This document shows, in pieces, positions 1 through 7,976 of a DNA stretch of 64,000 bases. Below the pieces are notes generated by a model. That model saw only the letters and a list, made by a program, of their open reading frames with translations, searched no databases and had not been told where the DNA came from. A program made the translations under genes and the position numbers. This DNA is from Anaerolineae bacterium (lineage in GTDB: Bacteria > Chloroflexota > Anaerolineae > Aggregatilineales > Phototrophicaceae). The stretch is taken from NCBI GenBank assembly GCA_020849765.1, contig JADLAY010000065.1, positions 16,651-80,650 of the forward strand, read 5' to 3'. How positions within the stretch are numbered: position 1 is the stretch's first letter; the number at the start of each line of letters is the position of its first letter.

Positions 1-185
1 CGCTGCGCCATCACCGCCAGCGCGATCCACGGGTCGACGTTCGGGTGAAACGTCGGGTCGAAAAAGACGTGATCCCAGATGAAGAAGCCGTCCCAGCCGA
101 GCGCCTCGGCTTCGTGCGCCGTCTCGCCCAGGAAGGCCAGATCGGCAAAGTCGCCAAATGGGGGCATCGAGATCCCAAAGTACAT
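1..185 (-). CDS. LLM-class F420-dependent oxidoreductase, N-terminal part (cut by window edge)
   Basis: The frame begins with ATG at 185, preceded on the minus strand by a clear AGGAGG site seven bases away, and runs off the left edge of the window after about 61 codons. The start MYFGISMPPFGDFADL, then ETAHEAEALGWDGFFIWDH, is the typical N-terminus of luciferase-like (LLM) flavin or F420 oxidoreductases: first beta strand, then the 'A..AE..GWDG.F..DH' helix-strand segment. These enzymes use reduced F420 or FMN in the cytoplasm. The Ddn-like gene just upstream on the same strand supports F420 as cofactor, but the substrate cannot be inferred. The family assignment is secure; the cofactor is inference. 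Confidence 0.85.
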   Translation of the reverse strand, partial: MYFGISMPPFGDFADLAFLGETAHEAEALGWDGFFIWDHVFFDPTFHPNVDPWIALAVMAQ

Positions 186-267
186 CGCGTCCTCCTGTCT
201 GTACGCCGCTAGATGTCCGCGCAGCGCCAGACTGAGTCGCTCAGCCCACGACCCACCTGATCTATCA

Positions 268-303
268 AGTCCCTCGCCATGAGGGTGATGGCTTCAGGGT
301 GAG
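268..303. repeat. Short copy of the CCCTC/GAGGG dispersed repeat
   Basis: A short fragment (TCCCTCGCCATGAGGGTGAT then AGGGTGAGGG) of the GC-rich hairpin family seen in longer form at 2855-2946, 8963-9083, 27902-27999, 46968-47084 and 49454-49556. It overlaps the 3' end of the Ddn-like gene and may have supplied its stop region. Confidence 0.5.
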
Positions 304-779
304 GGCGCAGATGCCCCGTCCAGCGGGCGAATGACGACCAGTGCCAGGTGCGCGGCGGCGCCTTCGAGCTGCTCGCGCGTCGGGTGCGGCGGCAGATGCT
401 CCGCCCGCAGCATCGCGCCGACCATGCGCGGATGGCGCTGCAAGCGCAGATCGAGGAACGCCGCGATGCGCGCGCGGTCGGTCGTCACCTCGGCCAGCCC
501 GTCGAAGCGGCGCGCCTTGACGCGTACGCTCACGTGCGGATCGGCCAGGATGTTGCGGCACCAATCCGCGTCGAGGCCACGCGACGAGCCGACATAGTAG
601 ACGCCGTCGAGTTCTTCGTACTGCACAGGCGTGACGCGCGGCAGCCCTGAACGACGCCCGCGCGTCGTCAGCAGCAGGACGATGCGCCCGATCAACGGGC
701 CAAGCCCGATCGCATAGGCCAGCTGCGGCGGCCGCTTGATCGTCCGCAGCAGCCGCCGGGGCAAGTGCCGGAAGTCCAT
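294..779 (-). CDS. Ddn-like nitroreductase / F420-dependent quinone reductase family protein
   Basis: 161 residues, the usual size for the deazaflavin-dependent nitroreductase (Ddn) family. A basic N-terminal helix leads to TTRGRRSGLPRVTPV (about 38-52), matching the family's 'T.GRkSG..R.tPv' phosphate-binding turn. It is followed by YYVGSSRG and DADWCRNILADPHVSV (about 70-84), the second hallmark block. Members of this split-barrel fold use F420H2 to reduce quinones or nitro compounds at the membrane. ATG at 779 has AAGGAGG five bases upstream. It lies about 110 bp from the LLM oxidoreductase on the same strand, so the two may be F420 partners. The actual substrate is unknown. Confidence 0.85.
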   Translation of the reverse strand: MDFRHLPRRLLRTIKRPPQLAYAIGLGPLIGRIVLLLTTRGRRSGLPRVTPVQYEELDGVYYVGSSRGLDADWCRNILADPHVSVRVKARRFDGLAEVTTDRARIAAFLDLRLQRHPRMVGAMLRAEHLPPHPTREQLEGAAAHLALVVIRPLDGASAPSP

Positions 780-800
780 CGTCGCCTCCTTGCCCGCCGC

Positions 801-1757
801 TCACGCATGCTCGCGGATGAACGTCCGCATCTCCGCCAACACGCTATCGAGCACCAGCGCCAGATGCCCGCCGTAATCGACCGCCATCAGCCGCGCGCCA
901 GGGATGTGATCGGCGCTGTATTGCCCCTGCGCGAACGGCACCAGCGCATCGTCGCGCGCATGAATGACCAGCGTCGGTGCCTGGATGTCACTAATCGGCA
1001 GCGCCTCGACTTCGGGCAGCGCCTCCTCGACGATGTCCAGATTCATACCGGGCAGGCGCGCGCTCATCGGCTGGAACGAGCGCACCGCCGCCACCATCGC
1101 CTCGTGTTCCGCCGGGCTGACGTGCGCCAACGACTCAGCCGGGACGCCGAGCACCGCCAGCACCGTATCCGGGAAGTAGGTGACCGCCGCCCAGTAGACG
1201 AAATCCGTCAGCAGCTCGTTCGAGGGGCCGCTGCTGTCGTCGCGGATCGGGCGCAGTGTGCTGATGGCGGAGACGAGCACCAGCGAGCTGACCCGGTCGG
1301 GACAATCGAGCGCGAATTGCAGGGCCGATGGCCCACCGGCGGAGTCGGCAGCGACGGCGATCCGGTCGATGCCAAGCGCGTCGAGCAGGCAGGCGTAGGC
1401 TTGCGCTTGCGCAGCGACCGACGGATCATCCGGGATCGGCGTCTTCAGATAACCGAAGCGCGACGGGGCGATGATGCGGAAGCCATCACCCAGCGCCGCC
1501 AGCATCAGCCCCTGATCGTAACCCCCACCCGCGCCGTGGATGGCTAACACGGGCGTCCCTTCGCCCTGCTCGCCGTACTCGAGCGCGCCGCACGGCGTAT
1601 CGACCGTCTTGCTGCCGAGCGCCAGCCGCGCCTCGTTGGCGCGCATGTCCTCGCGATAGCGCAAATAGACGAGCACCACACCGGCACCGATCAGCAGCAA
1701 GAGAGCGGTCACGATGCGGAGCACGTACCAGCCTAACGGATGTCGATTGTTGTTCAT
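801..1757 (-). CDS. Membrane-anchored alpha/beta hydrolase
   Basis: 318 residues. An N-terminal hydrophobic helix (about 11-31) suggests a membrane-anchored or exported protein. The hydrolase fold shows the oxyanion-hole motif HGAGGG (74-79), a nucleophile elbow ADSAGG with Ser139 (a relaxed G-x-S-x-G), the acid in HARDDALVP (Asp269/270) and the catalytic His in YGGHLAL (His298). The order Ser-Asp-His and the length fit the family. No substrate can be assigned. ATG at 1757 follows an AGGAAA site. The gene sits about 20 bp upstream of the Ddn-like gene on the same strand, so co-transcription is plausible. Confidence 0.85.
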   Translation of the reverse strand: MNNNRHPLGWYVLRIVTALLLLIGAGVVLVYLRYREDMRANEARLALGSKTVDTPCGALEYGEQGEGTPVLAIHGAGGGYDQGLMLAALGDGFRIIAPSRFGYLKTPIPDDPSVAAQAQAYACLLDALGIDRIAVAADSAGGPSALQFALDCPDRVSSLVLVSAISTLRPIRDDSSGPSNELLTDFVYWAAVTYFPDTVLAVLGVPAESLAHVSPAEHEAMVAAVRSFQPMSARLPGMNLDIVEEALPEVEALPISDIQAPTLVIHARDDALVPFAQGQYSADHIPGARLMAVDYGGHLALVLDSVLAEMRTFIREHA

Positions 1758-1848
1758 GGGGTTTCCTGCCCGTCATTGCGGGACACTGACAGGGTCAGAG
1801 AGCGGTGGGCATGGCCGCAGCGTTTGCTTGCGGCCATGCGCGCGTGAT

Positions 1849-2808
1849 CTACGCCAGAGTCTCGTGCGTCACAGCCAATGCATGCCCGGCGAGAAAGGCT
1901 TCGGCTTCGTCCGCCGTGAAGACACCGGTCGTCGTGCCGGGCGCCAGGGTCGCCGACGCGCCGAGCGCCGCGCCATAGGCCAGCATCTGCGGCATGTCCC
2001 AGCCACGCACGATGCCGGTGACGATCCCGGCGTCGAAAGCGTCGCCGCCGCCGGACGGATCGACCGCGTCGACGCTGAAGGCATTCGCGCGCCACACGTC
2101 CTTGCCGCGCAGCGCCAGCGCGCCGTGTTTGCCCTGGGTGATGATGACCGTGCCCGCGCCGCAGGCCTGGAACGCCCTGGCCTGCTCCAGCGGATCGGCG
2201 AGGCCGGTCAGCAACTCCGCCTCGTCGTCGTTGGGCGTGAAGTAATCGACGTAGGGCAGCACCGTTTCGAGGCCGTTCATGCCCTTGTTCTGCAGCGAGA
2301 TGACGACATCGAGCATGGTAACGACGCCCTGCTCGCGGCAGAAGGCGAACAGATCCGCCAGCTCGTCCATCTGGATGGCGGGCAGCACGAACAAGCCGCC
2401 CAGGTAGAGCACCTTCAGCCCCGCCGCCCACTCGCGATCGATGTGGCTGACGGCGAATTCCTTGTTGGCGCCGACGACGTGGATGAAACGCCGATCCTGC
2501 CCGCGCACGAGCAGGATGATCGTCTGCGAGGTCGGCTGCGTCTCCGAGACGGTGATCCGGTCGGTGTTTGCGCCGAACCGGTTCAGCTCGTTGAGGATGA
2601 CCTGCGCCGAAGGATCGTCCCCAACGCGGCCTGCCACATCGGTCGCGATGCCCTGCTTGGCCAGGCCGATGGCGACATTGGCGCCGCAGCCCCCGGCGGT
2701 CGTCGGCAGCGAGTCAATCGCCAGCAGCAGGCCCTCTTCCGGCAGACTGTCCATTGGCCCGCAGACAGTATCCGCGACCAGAATTCCTGCACACCCTACA
2801 GTGTCCAT
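1849..2808 (-). CDS. PfkB-family carbohydrate kinase
   Basis: About 319 residues, ribokinase/PfkB fold. The N-terminal signature TTAGGCGANVAIGLAKQG matches the conserved 'GG...N.A..la.LG' block. The C-terminal signature DPSGGGDAFDAGIVTGI carries the anion-hole glycines and the catalytic Asp of GGGDAFDAG (the usual form is TGAGDAF). I chose ATG at 2808: an AAAGGGA site lies about 9 bases upstream, whereas the longer frame begins with TTG at 2814. The substrate is a sugar or nucleoside, not determinable from sequence. The next gene on the strand is an aldolase-family protein, as expected if the two act in succession on a phosphorylated sugar; a repeat-rich gap of about 410 bp lies between them. 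Confidence 0.9.
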   Translation of the reverse strand: MDTVGCAGILVADTVCGPMDSLPEEGLLLAIDSLPTTAGGCGANVAIGLAKQGIATDVAGRVGDDPSAQVILNELNRFGANTDRITVSETQPTSQTIILLVRGQDRRFIHVVGANKEFAVSHIDREWAAGLKVLYLGGLFVLPAIQMDELADLFAFCREQGVVTMLDVVISLQNKGMNGLETVLPYVDYFTPNDDEAELLTGLADPLEQARAFQACGAGTVIITQGKHGALALRGKDVWRANAFSVDAVDPSGGGDAFDAGIVTGIVRGWDMPQMLAYGAALGASATLAPGTTTGVFTADEAEAFLAGHALAVTHETLA

Positions 2809-2854
2809 AACCAATAATCCCTTTTCGTTTCTCTCCCAAAGCCTGAACTATTCA

Positions 2855-2946
2855 CCTCACCCCTGTCTCGCTGCGCTTCGACGTCCCCTCTCCGCCCCAC
2901 GGGAACTTCCTCCGGTCGCGTGCGGAGAGGGGGTTGGGGGTGAGGT
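2855..2946. repeat. CCTCACCCC/GGGGTGAGG composite hairpin repeat
   Basis: Begins CCTCACCCCTGTCTCGCTGC and ends GGGGGTTGGGGGTGAGG, with CCCCTCTCCG and CGGAGAGGGG inside, so the ends pair as nested arms. It belongs to the dispersed family seen again at 8963, 27902, 46968 and 49454. No coding potential. Confidence 0.75.
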
Positions 2947-3004
2947 ATATGGACAGGTCTCTGTAACGAGTACATCGTCAACCTTAGATTGACGCCCAAG
3001 TCAG

Positions 3005-3180
3005 TCGCCTTAGGAAGAAGGCGGTGCAAATGGACAGAAAGTGCGCTGGCGTGCGCCGGACGTTGAAACGCCCGGCTGACCTTGTCAAGCGCACTAAAGG
3101 CGCTCTGAAATCGCCCTTGCACATCTAGCCCCTTCAGTGGGCTAGATTATCGTCAGCCATTCGGCTTAGGCCAATGGCGG
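3005..3180. repeat. Multi-hairpin repeat element, copy 1
   Basis: A chain of short hairpins: GCCGGACGTTGAAACGCCCGGC (given only as arms GCCGG/CCGGC at 3056-3077), AAGCGCACTAAAGGCGCT, TAGCCCCTTCAGTGGGCTA and GCCATTCGGCTTAGGCCAATGGC (3155-3178). The same hairpins occur in reverse order and reverse complement at 22404-22572, and in part at 44374-44430. With the preceding hairpin repeat it fills the 412-bp gap between the PfkB and aldolase genes. I see no gene here. Confidence 0.75.
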
Positions 3181-3220
3181 CAAATCCGAATTAACTTCGC
3201 AGCAAAGCTCGCCTCGCGTC

Positions 3221-4102
3221 TCAATCGGCTTTGCCGACGCAGCCCAGCCAGTCGATTCGTTCGAGCACGGCTTCGCAAACGGCGCGGCGTCCGGCCAGCA
3301 TGACGTCTTCCGGCCCACCCATGCCGAGCAGCTTGTGCGGGTTGGCTTCCGGCACGTCGAGCGCGGCGCGCATCACGTCCAGGTAGCGCAGCTTCATGTA
3401 AGTGCCGTAATTGACCTTGGTCACGCCGAGCGCAATCGCCGCCTGGATCGACGCCTTGTCGATGCCGGTGCCCCCGTGGAGCACGAACGGCACCTTGATC
3501 CCCGCGCGCAGCGCCGCCACGCGATCGAGATCGAGCGCCTGGGCGCCGTGCAGCAGCACGTGGATGTTGCCGACGCTGATCGCCAGCAGATCCAGGCCGG
3601 TCGCGGTGACGAACTCAGCCGCCTGACGCGGATCGGTGGTCGAGCCGCCCGGCTCTCCGCCGAATGGCAGTGTGCCCAGTTCCGCCTCGACCGCCACGCC
3701 GTGGGCATGGGCGTAGTCGACAATCGCCTTCGTGCGCACGGTGTAATCGGCATCGGATTCGCCGTGCGCGGGCACCGGCATGACCAGGTTGAACCCGGCG
3801 GTGACGGCGCGGCGCACCCAGCCATCGTCCGGGCACTCGTTGAAGATGAAGCCGACCGGCACCGAGGCGGCCTCGGCGGCAGCGCGGCCCAGCGCCCCGT
3901 ACCAGGACAGGCGCTCCTGCGCGATGCGATCCGGCTCGGCGAGGAATTCGCCGTTGAAACCTATGACGATGGGCGACCGGGTTTGTTCGGCGGCGTCGAT
4001 GACGCCATTGAGGGATTCCAGGTTCCAGCTCTCGAAGTATCCGACCGCGTAGCCCTGATGCATGGCCTTCTGCATCATCTGGCTGATCGGCTGCAGTGGC
4101 AT
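3221..4102 (-). CDS. Class II fructose-bisphosphate aldolase-family protein
   Basis: 293 residues from ATG 4102, which has GGAG nine bases upstream; an in-frame extension to 4228 lacks family similarity. The fold signature is clear: AHAHGVAVEAELGTL, DLLAISVGNIHVLLHG, VPFVLHGGTGID and VTKVNYGTYMK match the class II (zinc) FBP/tagatose-bisphosphate aldolase blocks, including the two histidines of 'GN.H' and 'LHGG(S/T)G'. The first zinc-ligand block, normally 'HLDHG', reads FIFNECPDDG here, so the Asp and His are replaced by Asn and Glu. It may still act on a sugar phosphate with a different metal site, or be a related lyase or epimerase. The adjacent PfkB kinase supports a role in sugar-phosphate catabolism. 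Confidence 0.85.
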   Translation of the reverse strand: MPLQPISQMMQKAMHQGYAVGYFESWNLESLNGVIDAAEQTRSPIVIGFNGEFLAEPDRIAQERLSWYGALGRAAAEAASVPVGFIFNECPDDGWVRRAVTAGFNLVMPVPAHGESDADYTVRTKAIVDYAHAHGVAVEAELGTLPFGGEPGGSTTDPRQAAEFVTATGLDLLAISVGNIHVLLHGAQALDLDRVAALRAGIKVPFVLHGGTGIDKASIQAAIALGVTKVNYGTYMKLRYLDVMRAALDVPEANPHKLLGMGGPEDVMLAGRRAVCEAVLERIDWLGCVGKAD

Positions 4103-4246
4103 GGTGTAAAGCTCCAATCTATGTGCCGAAACAGCACTAATTCCGTCCTCTAGGATACCGCGAATGCGCGCTATTGGCATCTGATTCGTCGTAATCACAG
4201 GCCAAACGCCAGAGAGATGCGCCGTCACGCCTCCACCCTACCGCGC

Positions 4247-4384
4247 CGTAGGGGCGACCCGGTGGGTCGCCCGCCCTGTCCCTACACATCCGGCGTGATT
4301 CGCCGTAGGGACGACGCCTGCGTCGTCCGATATGTTCGTCTACGCCGATCAAAGACGGCGGACGGCAAAAATGCCGTCCCTACG
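4247..4384. repeat. Cluster of GTAGGG-flanked palindromes
   Basis: Three to four tandem units of one repeat family. Cores include GGGCGACCCGGTGGGTCGCCC, here named by arms GGGCGACCC/GGGTCGCCC, then GGGACGACGC/GCGTCGTCC and GGACGGCAAAAATGCCGTCC. The flanks GTAGGG and CCCTAC are constant while the cores differ and remain palindromic. A related unit (TTGGCG/CGCCAA core) lies at 4485-4509. The 409-bp gap 4103-4511 holds only these repeats and the terminator at 4419-4455. Confidence 0.8.
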
Positions 4385-4418
4385 ATCCGTCTTCGGCGGG
4401 CGCGGTTCAACTCCCAAC

Positions 4419-4455
4419 AAAAAACGCCCATGGCTCGGCGGGCGGGCCATGGGCG
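4419..4455 (-). terminator. Rho-independent terminator after the HtrA protease gene
   Basis: On the minus strand a perfect 10-bp stem CGCCCATGGC/GCCATGGGCG (4425-4434 with 4446-4455, loop of 11 bases) is followed directly by six T residues (4424-4419). It lies about 57 bp past the stop of the minus-strand protease gene ending at 4512. Confidence 0.85.
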
Positions 4456-4511
4456 AAGACTCATAGGGAGACTGCGAATTCTGCGCAGGGGCTTGGCGGC
4501 GCCAAACCCAA

Positions 4512-5651
4512 TTATGGGCGCGCGGACAGCGTCACGTTGAGCGTCAGCGCTTCCTGACCGTCGCGCAGCACGGAGACGGCCACCGTCTGGCCGGGCACCG
4601 TGTAGCGCGCCAGGTACGAGATCAGGTCGTCCATGCCCCTGATCTCGCTGCCGTCGACGGCGGTGATGATGTCCACGTTGGACGGGCCGCCGCTGCTGAC
4701 GCGGGCGAACTCCGACGCATGCAGACCGGCTGCCGCCGCAGGGCTGCCCGCCGTCACCTGGCTGACTGCCACGCCGCGCGTATCATCGGGCAGGCCGAGC
4801 GCCTGGATCATCGACAGATTGATGTCCGTCCCGGCGATGCCGATGTAGCTGTAATCGACCGAGCCGTCCGCGATCAGATCCAGCGCCACGCGCTGCACCA
4901 GATTGCTCGGCACGGCGAACCCGACGCCGGAACCGCTGCCGCTGCTGCTGGCGATCTGCGAGTTGACGCCGATCACCTGGCCATCCAGGTTGAGCAGCGG
5001 GCCACCACTGTTACCGGGGTTGATGGCCGCATCAGTCTGGATGACGCCGCCGATCGAGTAGCTGTTCAGACCGTCGATGATGCGGTTCAAGCCGCTCACG
5101 ATACCCGTGGTCAACGTCCAGTCCTGCCCGAACGGGCTGCCGAGCGCGATCACAGGCTCGCCGACGACCAGCGCATCCGAGTCGCCGAAGCTGATCGGGT
5201 GCAGTTCCTCGACCGGCAGGTTGACGTCGATCACGGCCAGGTCAGAGTCAGGATCGACGCCGACGACATCGCCCTCGGCGAGCGTGCCATCGTAGAACTC
5301 GATCTCGATGAAGTTGGCCTGTTCGACGACATGGTTATTGGTCACGATGTGGCCGTCCGTGTCGATGACGAAGCCGGAGCCGGTCGCGGCGCCGATGGTG
5401 CGGTTATCACGCCCGGCCAGCGTCACGCGAATGGCGACGACCGACGGGCTGATATTCTGGTAGAGCTGCGTGTAGATGCCGCTCGTCTCCAGAGTTGTGG
5501 TTTGCAGCGGGGTATCGCTGCCGGTGGCCTGTACCGCCACGGGTGCTGTCTGGTTAGCGGCGCCAACCGCCCCGGTCGCGCCCAGGACGACCAGTCCCAG
5601 GATGATGATGGTCAAGACGAAGATCGGTGTTCTCCGTCGTAAATTAGACAT
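4512..5651 (-). CDS. HtrA/DegP-type serine protease with PDZ domain
   Basis: 379 residues. A basic N-terminus and hydrophobic helix (10-31) give a signal anchor, placing the protease outside the membrane. The trypsin-like domain carries the triad His107 (IVTNNHVV), Asp137 (DPDSDLAV) and Ser215 (INPGNSGGP). A single PDZ domain (about 270-375) follows, with the conserved final block VDIITAVDGSEIRGMDDL. HtrA proteins degrade or refold damaged envelope proteins. Start ATG 5651 has GAGG about 11 bases upstream. The downstream terminator is at 4419-4455. A second HtrA is encoded at 62673-63824. The neighbouring PDZ protein (5807-6643) suggests a shared envelope-quality function. Confidence 0.93.
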   Translation of the reverse strand: MSNLRRRTPIFVLTIIILGLVVLGATGAVGAANQTAPVAVQATGSDTPLQTTTLETSGIYTQLYQNISPSVVAIRVTLAGRDNRTIGAATGSGFVIDTDGHIVTNNHVVEQANFIEIEFYDGTLAEGDVVGVDPDSDLAVIDVNLPVEELHPISFGDSDALVVGEPVIALGSPFGQDWTLTTGIVSGLNRIIDGLNSYSIGGVIQTDAAINPGNSGGPLLNLDGQVIGVNSQIASSSGSGSGVGFAVPSNLVQRVALDLIADGSVDYSYIGIAGTDINLSMIQALGLPDDTRGVAVSQVTAGSPAAAAGLHASEFARVSSGGPSNVDIITAVDGSEIRGMDDLISYLARYTVPGQTVAVSVLRDGQEALTLNVTLSARP

Positions 5652-5806
5652 AGTCTTCAGTCCTCACTTCTCTATCTTGTCCGCCTCACTCGAAATCCCC
5701 GCTCCGTCCGGGAGAAGGGATTTGTTGATTTTGTCCCGCCCTCCGCAGGTGCCGGAGAGCGGGCGTGGCGTTTACGTTACTACCGATAAGCCTTCAATCG
5801 AATGTG

Positions 5807-6643
5807 CTACGCCTGGCCGTCAGGTGCAGGGGTTTCCGGCGTGGCCGGTGCCGCATCATTGGGCGCGCCATTGCCCTGGCCGAACGGCATACCGCCGCGC
5901 TGACCACGACCGTCACGCTGGCCGAAGCCCTGGTCGGAGCCAAAGCCGCGACCCATCATGCCGAAGCCACCCATCAGGTCGCCTGCGAGCGTAACTTCTT
6001 CGCCGTCACGAGTGACGGTCAGGCTCAGGCTCTGATCGTCGCTGTTCATGAAGGCGTTCGCCAGCGTCTGCATGTCGAGCGTCGTGATGTCTTCGCCGTT
6101 GATGGCGGTGATCAGGTCACCCACCTCAAGGTTGAACGGGTTGCGGCTCGTCAGCGTGTCGACGACCGTGAAGCCGCCGTCGCCCTCTTCCAGGTCGGCG
6201 TTGAACAGCGTCTCAGCCAGCGTCAGCGGGTCGATCGCCTGGGCCATCTGGCCGCGACCGAACGGGCCACCACGAAGGTTGTCCGGGGCGCTGCCGAGCG
6301 TCGCTTCAATCGTGACGCTCTCGCCGTCGCGTTCGACTTCCAGAGTGACGGAGTCACCGGGCGCAGCCGCCGCGACCAGTTCGCTCAGTTCCGCAGCCGT
6401 GCTGACGGCCTCGCCATTGAACGAGACGATCACGTCGCCAGCCTGGATGTCCGCCGCTTCTGCTGGCGAATCCGCCTGGACACGACCGACGACGACCTGG
6501 CCGTCCGTATCGCGAATCGAGATGCCTAGCCAGGCACTCGCCTCTGTCGCCTGAGTGGTCGTGTCATCCTGGGCGAAGACCGCACCCGCGGTCAGCGCCA
6601 GCACGAGCAGCGCCACCAGGGAGAACAATCCGAATTTGCGCAT
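5807..6643 (-). CDS. Secreted protein with two PDZ domains and a Gly/Gln-rich tail
   Basis: 278 residues with a typical signal peptide (MRKFGLFSLVALLVLALTA, cleaved near AVFAQ). Two PDZ-like domains follow: about 38-120 (AWLGISIRD ... AGDVIVSFNGEAV) and about 135-215 (VVDTLTSRNPFNLEVGDLITAINGED). There is no protease domain. The C-terminus (about 222-278) is low-complexity, rich in Gly, Gln, Arg and Pro. Such proteins usually act as peptide-binding partners of envelope proteases; here the HtrA gene lies just downstream on the same strand. The RBS AGGAGA is nine bases from ATG 6643. About 100 bp upstream is one of four shared OmpR-type operators (6742-6769), so the two-component system at 11568-13690 probably controls it. 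Confidence 0.85.
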   Translation of the reverse strand: MRKFGLFSLVALLVLALTAGAVFAQDDTTTQATEASAWLGISIRDTDGQVVVGRVQADSPAEAADIQAGDVIVSFNGEAVSTAAELSELVAAAAPGDSVTLEVERDGESVTIEATLGSAPDNLRGGPFGRGQMAQAIDPLTLAETLFNADLEEGDGGFTVVDTLTSRNPFNLEVGDLITAINGEDITTLDMQTLANAFMNSDDQSLSLTVTRDGEEVTLAGDLMGGFGMMGRGFGSDQGFGQRDGRGQRGGMPFGQGNGAPNDAAPATPETPAPDGQA

Positions 6644-6741
6644 TGCTTTGTCTCTCCTACATCGTTTCCAATCAAGTGCGCGGTGGGTTATCCCGCTGAC
6701 ATAACGCTATCATGCCCCTCGCGCCCCGTGGTTATCACCAG

Positions 6742-6769
6742 CCTAAATATCCTTAAATCGACCTTAAGT
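6742..6769 (-). promoter_or_regulatory. OmpR-type direct-repeat operator, site 1
   Basis: Plus-strand units CCTAAAT (6742-6748), CTTAAAT (6752-6758) and CTTAAGT (6763-6769) are spaced 10 and 11 bp apart, with GTGGTTATC just to the left (6728-6736). The same layout occurs at 7949, 10258 and 26334. Read toward the PDZ gene (minus), the -10-like TTATGT follows roughly 50 bp later. Confidence 0.65.
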
Positions 6770-6864
6770 GATTGTAACCAGTTTGCAAACTGCCGCTGAA
6801 TCGAAACAGCGCCGCCGAACGTTCGGCAGCGCTGGAGAAGAGAGGATCGCCGGGCAGTGCAGGG

Positions 6865-7269
6865 TCACGTCGCCGGGACGGGCGCGCCGCGCTGGCGCAG
6901 CCATTTGATCGTGCGACCGATCGGCGTGCCGACGAGAACGACGACCGCCGTCACGGCCAGAATGACCCAGACGTCATACAGGACGCTGCCGATCTGCGAC
7001 CACTGGATCGAGTCCGAGCTGCCGCCACGGCCTTCCGCGCCGCCGCCGCGCTCAGCGACGGTGGTTGCCGTACCGTCCTGCTGCGCGGGTGGCGTGAAGC
7101 CTTCGCGGTCTCGGTCTTGGAAACCTTCGCCCCCGCCGCTGCTGGTGGTGAGGACGCGCAAGGGATTTTCCAGGTTGCCGGTCGCGGCCAGGGCGATGCC
7201 GCCCGCTGCGACGACGGCGATCAAAATGAGAACGCCGATAATGCCGTTGAGTTTGCGTCTGCGTGCCAT
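6865..7269 (-). CDS. Small bitopic/two-helix membrane protein, unknown
   Basis: 134 residues from ATG 7269, which has AGGAG ten bases upstream; the frame continues further but without an RBS. A basic start MARRRKLNG precedes a hydrophobic helix (about 9-29). A Ser/Gly/Gln/Glu-rich, probably extracytoplasmic segment (about 40-85) and a second helix (about 95-120) follow, with a basic end GRTIKWLRQRG. I recognise no family. It lies 91 bp downstream of the DUF4405 gene on the same strand and ends 220 bp before the PDZ gene, so it is likely co-expressed with the DUF4405 protein, perhaps as an accessory subunit. That role is inference. Confidence 0.7.
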   Translation of the reverse strand: MARRRKLNGIIGVLILIAVVAAGGIALAATGNLENPLRVLTTSSGGGEGFQDRDREGFTPPAQQDGTATTVAERGGGAEGRGGSSDSIQWSQIGSVLYDVWVILAVTAVVVLVGTPIGRTIKWLRQRGAPVPAT

Positions 7270-7299
7270 GTCAGGGTTACTCCTAGAGCGAGTCTCGGT

Positions 7300-7346
7300 A
7301 CCCCTCCCCACTGCAGGGGAAACAATGGGGAGGGGGATGGGGAGTG
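7300..7346. repeat. Short CCCCTCCCC/GGGGAGGGG hairpin repeat
   Basis: CCCCTCCCCACTGCAGGGG and TGGGGAGGGGGATGGGGAG form interleaved GC-rich arms between two co-directional genes. It resembles the shorter members of the CCCTCACCC family. Confidence 0.5.
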
Positions 7347-7360
7347 GAAGAATTTCGAGT

Positions 7361-7870
7361 TTAGTGTGCGGCCTGGCGCCCAGGCAGCAGATACTTGCGA
7401 GCGTGGGTGACGATCCACTTCCAGTGCAGCGCCACGTGCAGCGCGACGATCAGCAGGCTCAAATCCGCCGTCAGCCGGTGGATCTGCTCGATGGCGCGCG
7501 AGGACTGCTGCACCGCAGACAGATCCAGGCCGAGCGTGCGTGAGATCAGGATGCCGGTCACGACCAGCGTCGCCACGTCCGCGAACAGCGCGATGTTGAG
7601 CACGTAGTTGAGCCGCGATTCATGGACGAGCTTCTTGAAGAACGTCCGCGTGAGGCTGACGATCCAGCTCCAGTGCAGAATGAGATGAATGACGAGCGCC
7701 GCACCGAAAAAGACGCCCAGCAGTTCGTGGATTTGCAGGCCGGTGAAGCGCAGTTCAAGATCGACCACGAAGGCCAACACCAGCATGAGATCGAGATAAA
7801 GGTTGAGCCGGTTCTTACTGATCCTGGCGAACCTGCGTGGCGCCGTCTGCGCCTGTGCGATGGCGGTCAT
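7361..7870 (-). CDS. DUF4405 family, cytochrome b561-like four-helix membrane protein
   Basis: 169 residues with four predicted helices (about 23-38, 49-71, 88-110, 133-152). Paired histidines lie in or next to the helices: His48, His62 and His66 (IHELLG, IHLILHW) and His131, His145 and His149 (IHRLTADL, LHVALHW). This arrangement is typical of DUF4405 and of b-type cytochromes that carry two hemes across the membrane. A role in membrane electron transfer is inferred from these ligands. The site at 7949-7976 lies about 80-105 bp upstream of ATG 7870 and matches the shared OmpR-type operator. In other bacteria YceI proteins accompany cytochrome b561; a YceI gene with the same operator lies at 9181-10062. 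Confidence 0.85.
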   Translation of the reverse strand: MTAIAQAQTAPRRFARISKNRLNLYLDLMLVLAFVVDLELRFTGLQIHELLGVFFGAALVIHLILHWSWIVSLTRTFFKKLVHESRLNYVLNIALFADVATLVVTGILISRTLGLDLSAVQQSSRAIEQIHRLTADLSLLIVALHVALHWKWIVTHARKYLLPGRQAAH

Positions 7871-7948
7871 CTGCCGTTAGTCTCCAGAGCACGTTCCATA
7901 CCATGCTCAAATCGTAGCCATTTCCGTCCCCGCCGTGGTTATCTGCAT

Positions 7949-7976
7949 CTCAAATAACCTCAAATCCGATTTAAGG
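7949..7976 (-). promoter_or_regulatory. OmpR-type direct-repeat operator, site 2
   Basis: Units CTCAAAT (7949-7955) and CTCAAAT (7959-7965), then a degenerate TTTAAGG (7970-7976), with GTGGTTATC at 7935-7943. Spacing and flanking motif match sites 1 and 3. Toward the DUF4405 gene a -10-like TACGAT follows (minus strand, near 7910). Confidence 0.6.

Noticed and set aside
4247..4384. CRISPR array
   Set aside because: Repeats are palindromic units of varying core, not identical direct repeats with regular spacers, and no cas gene is in the window.
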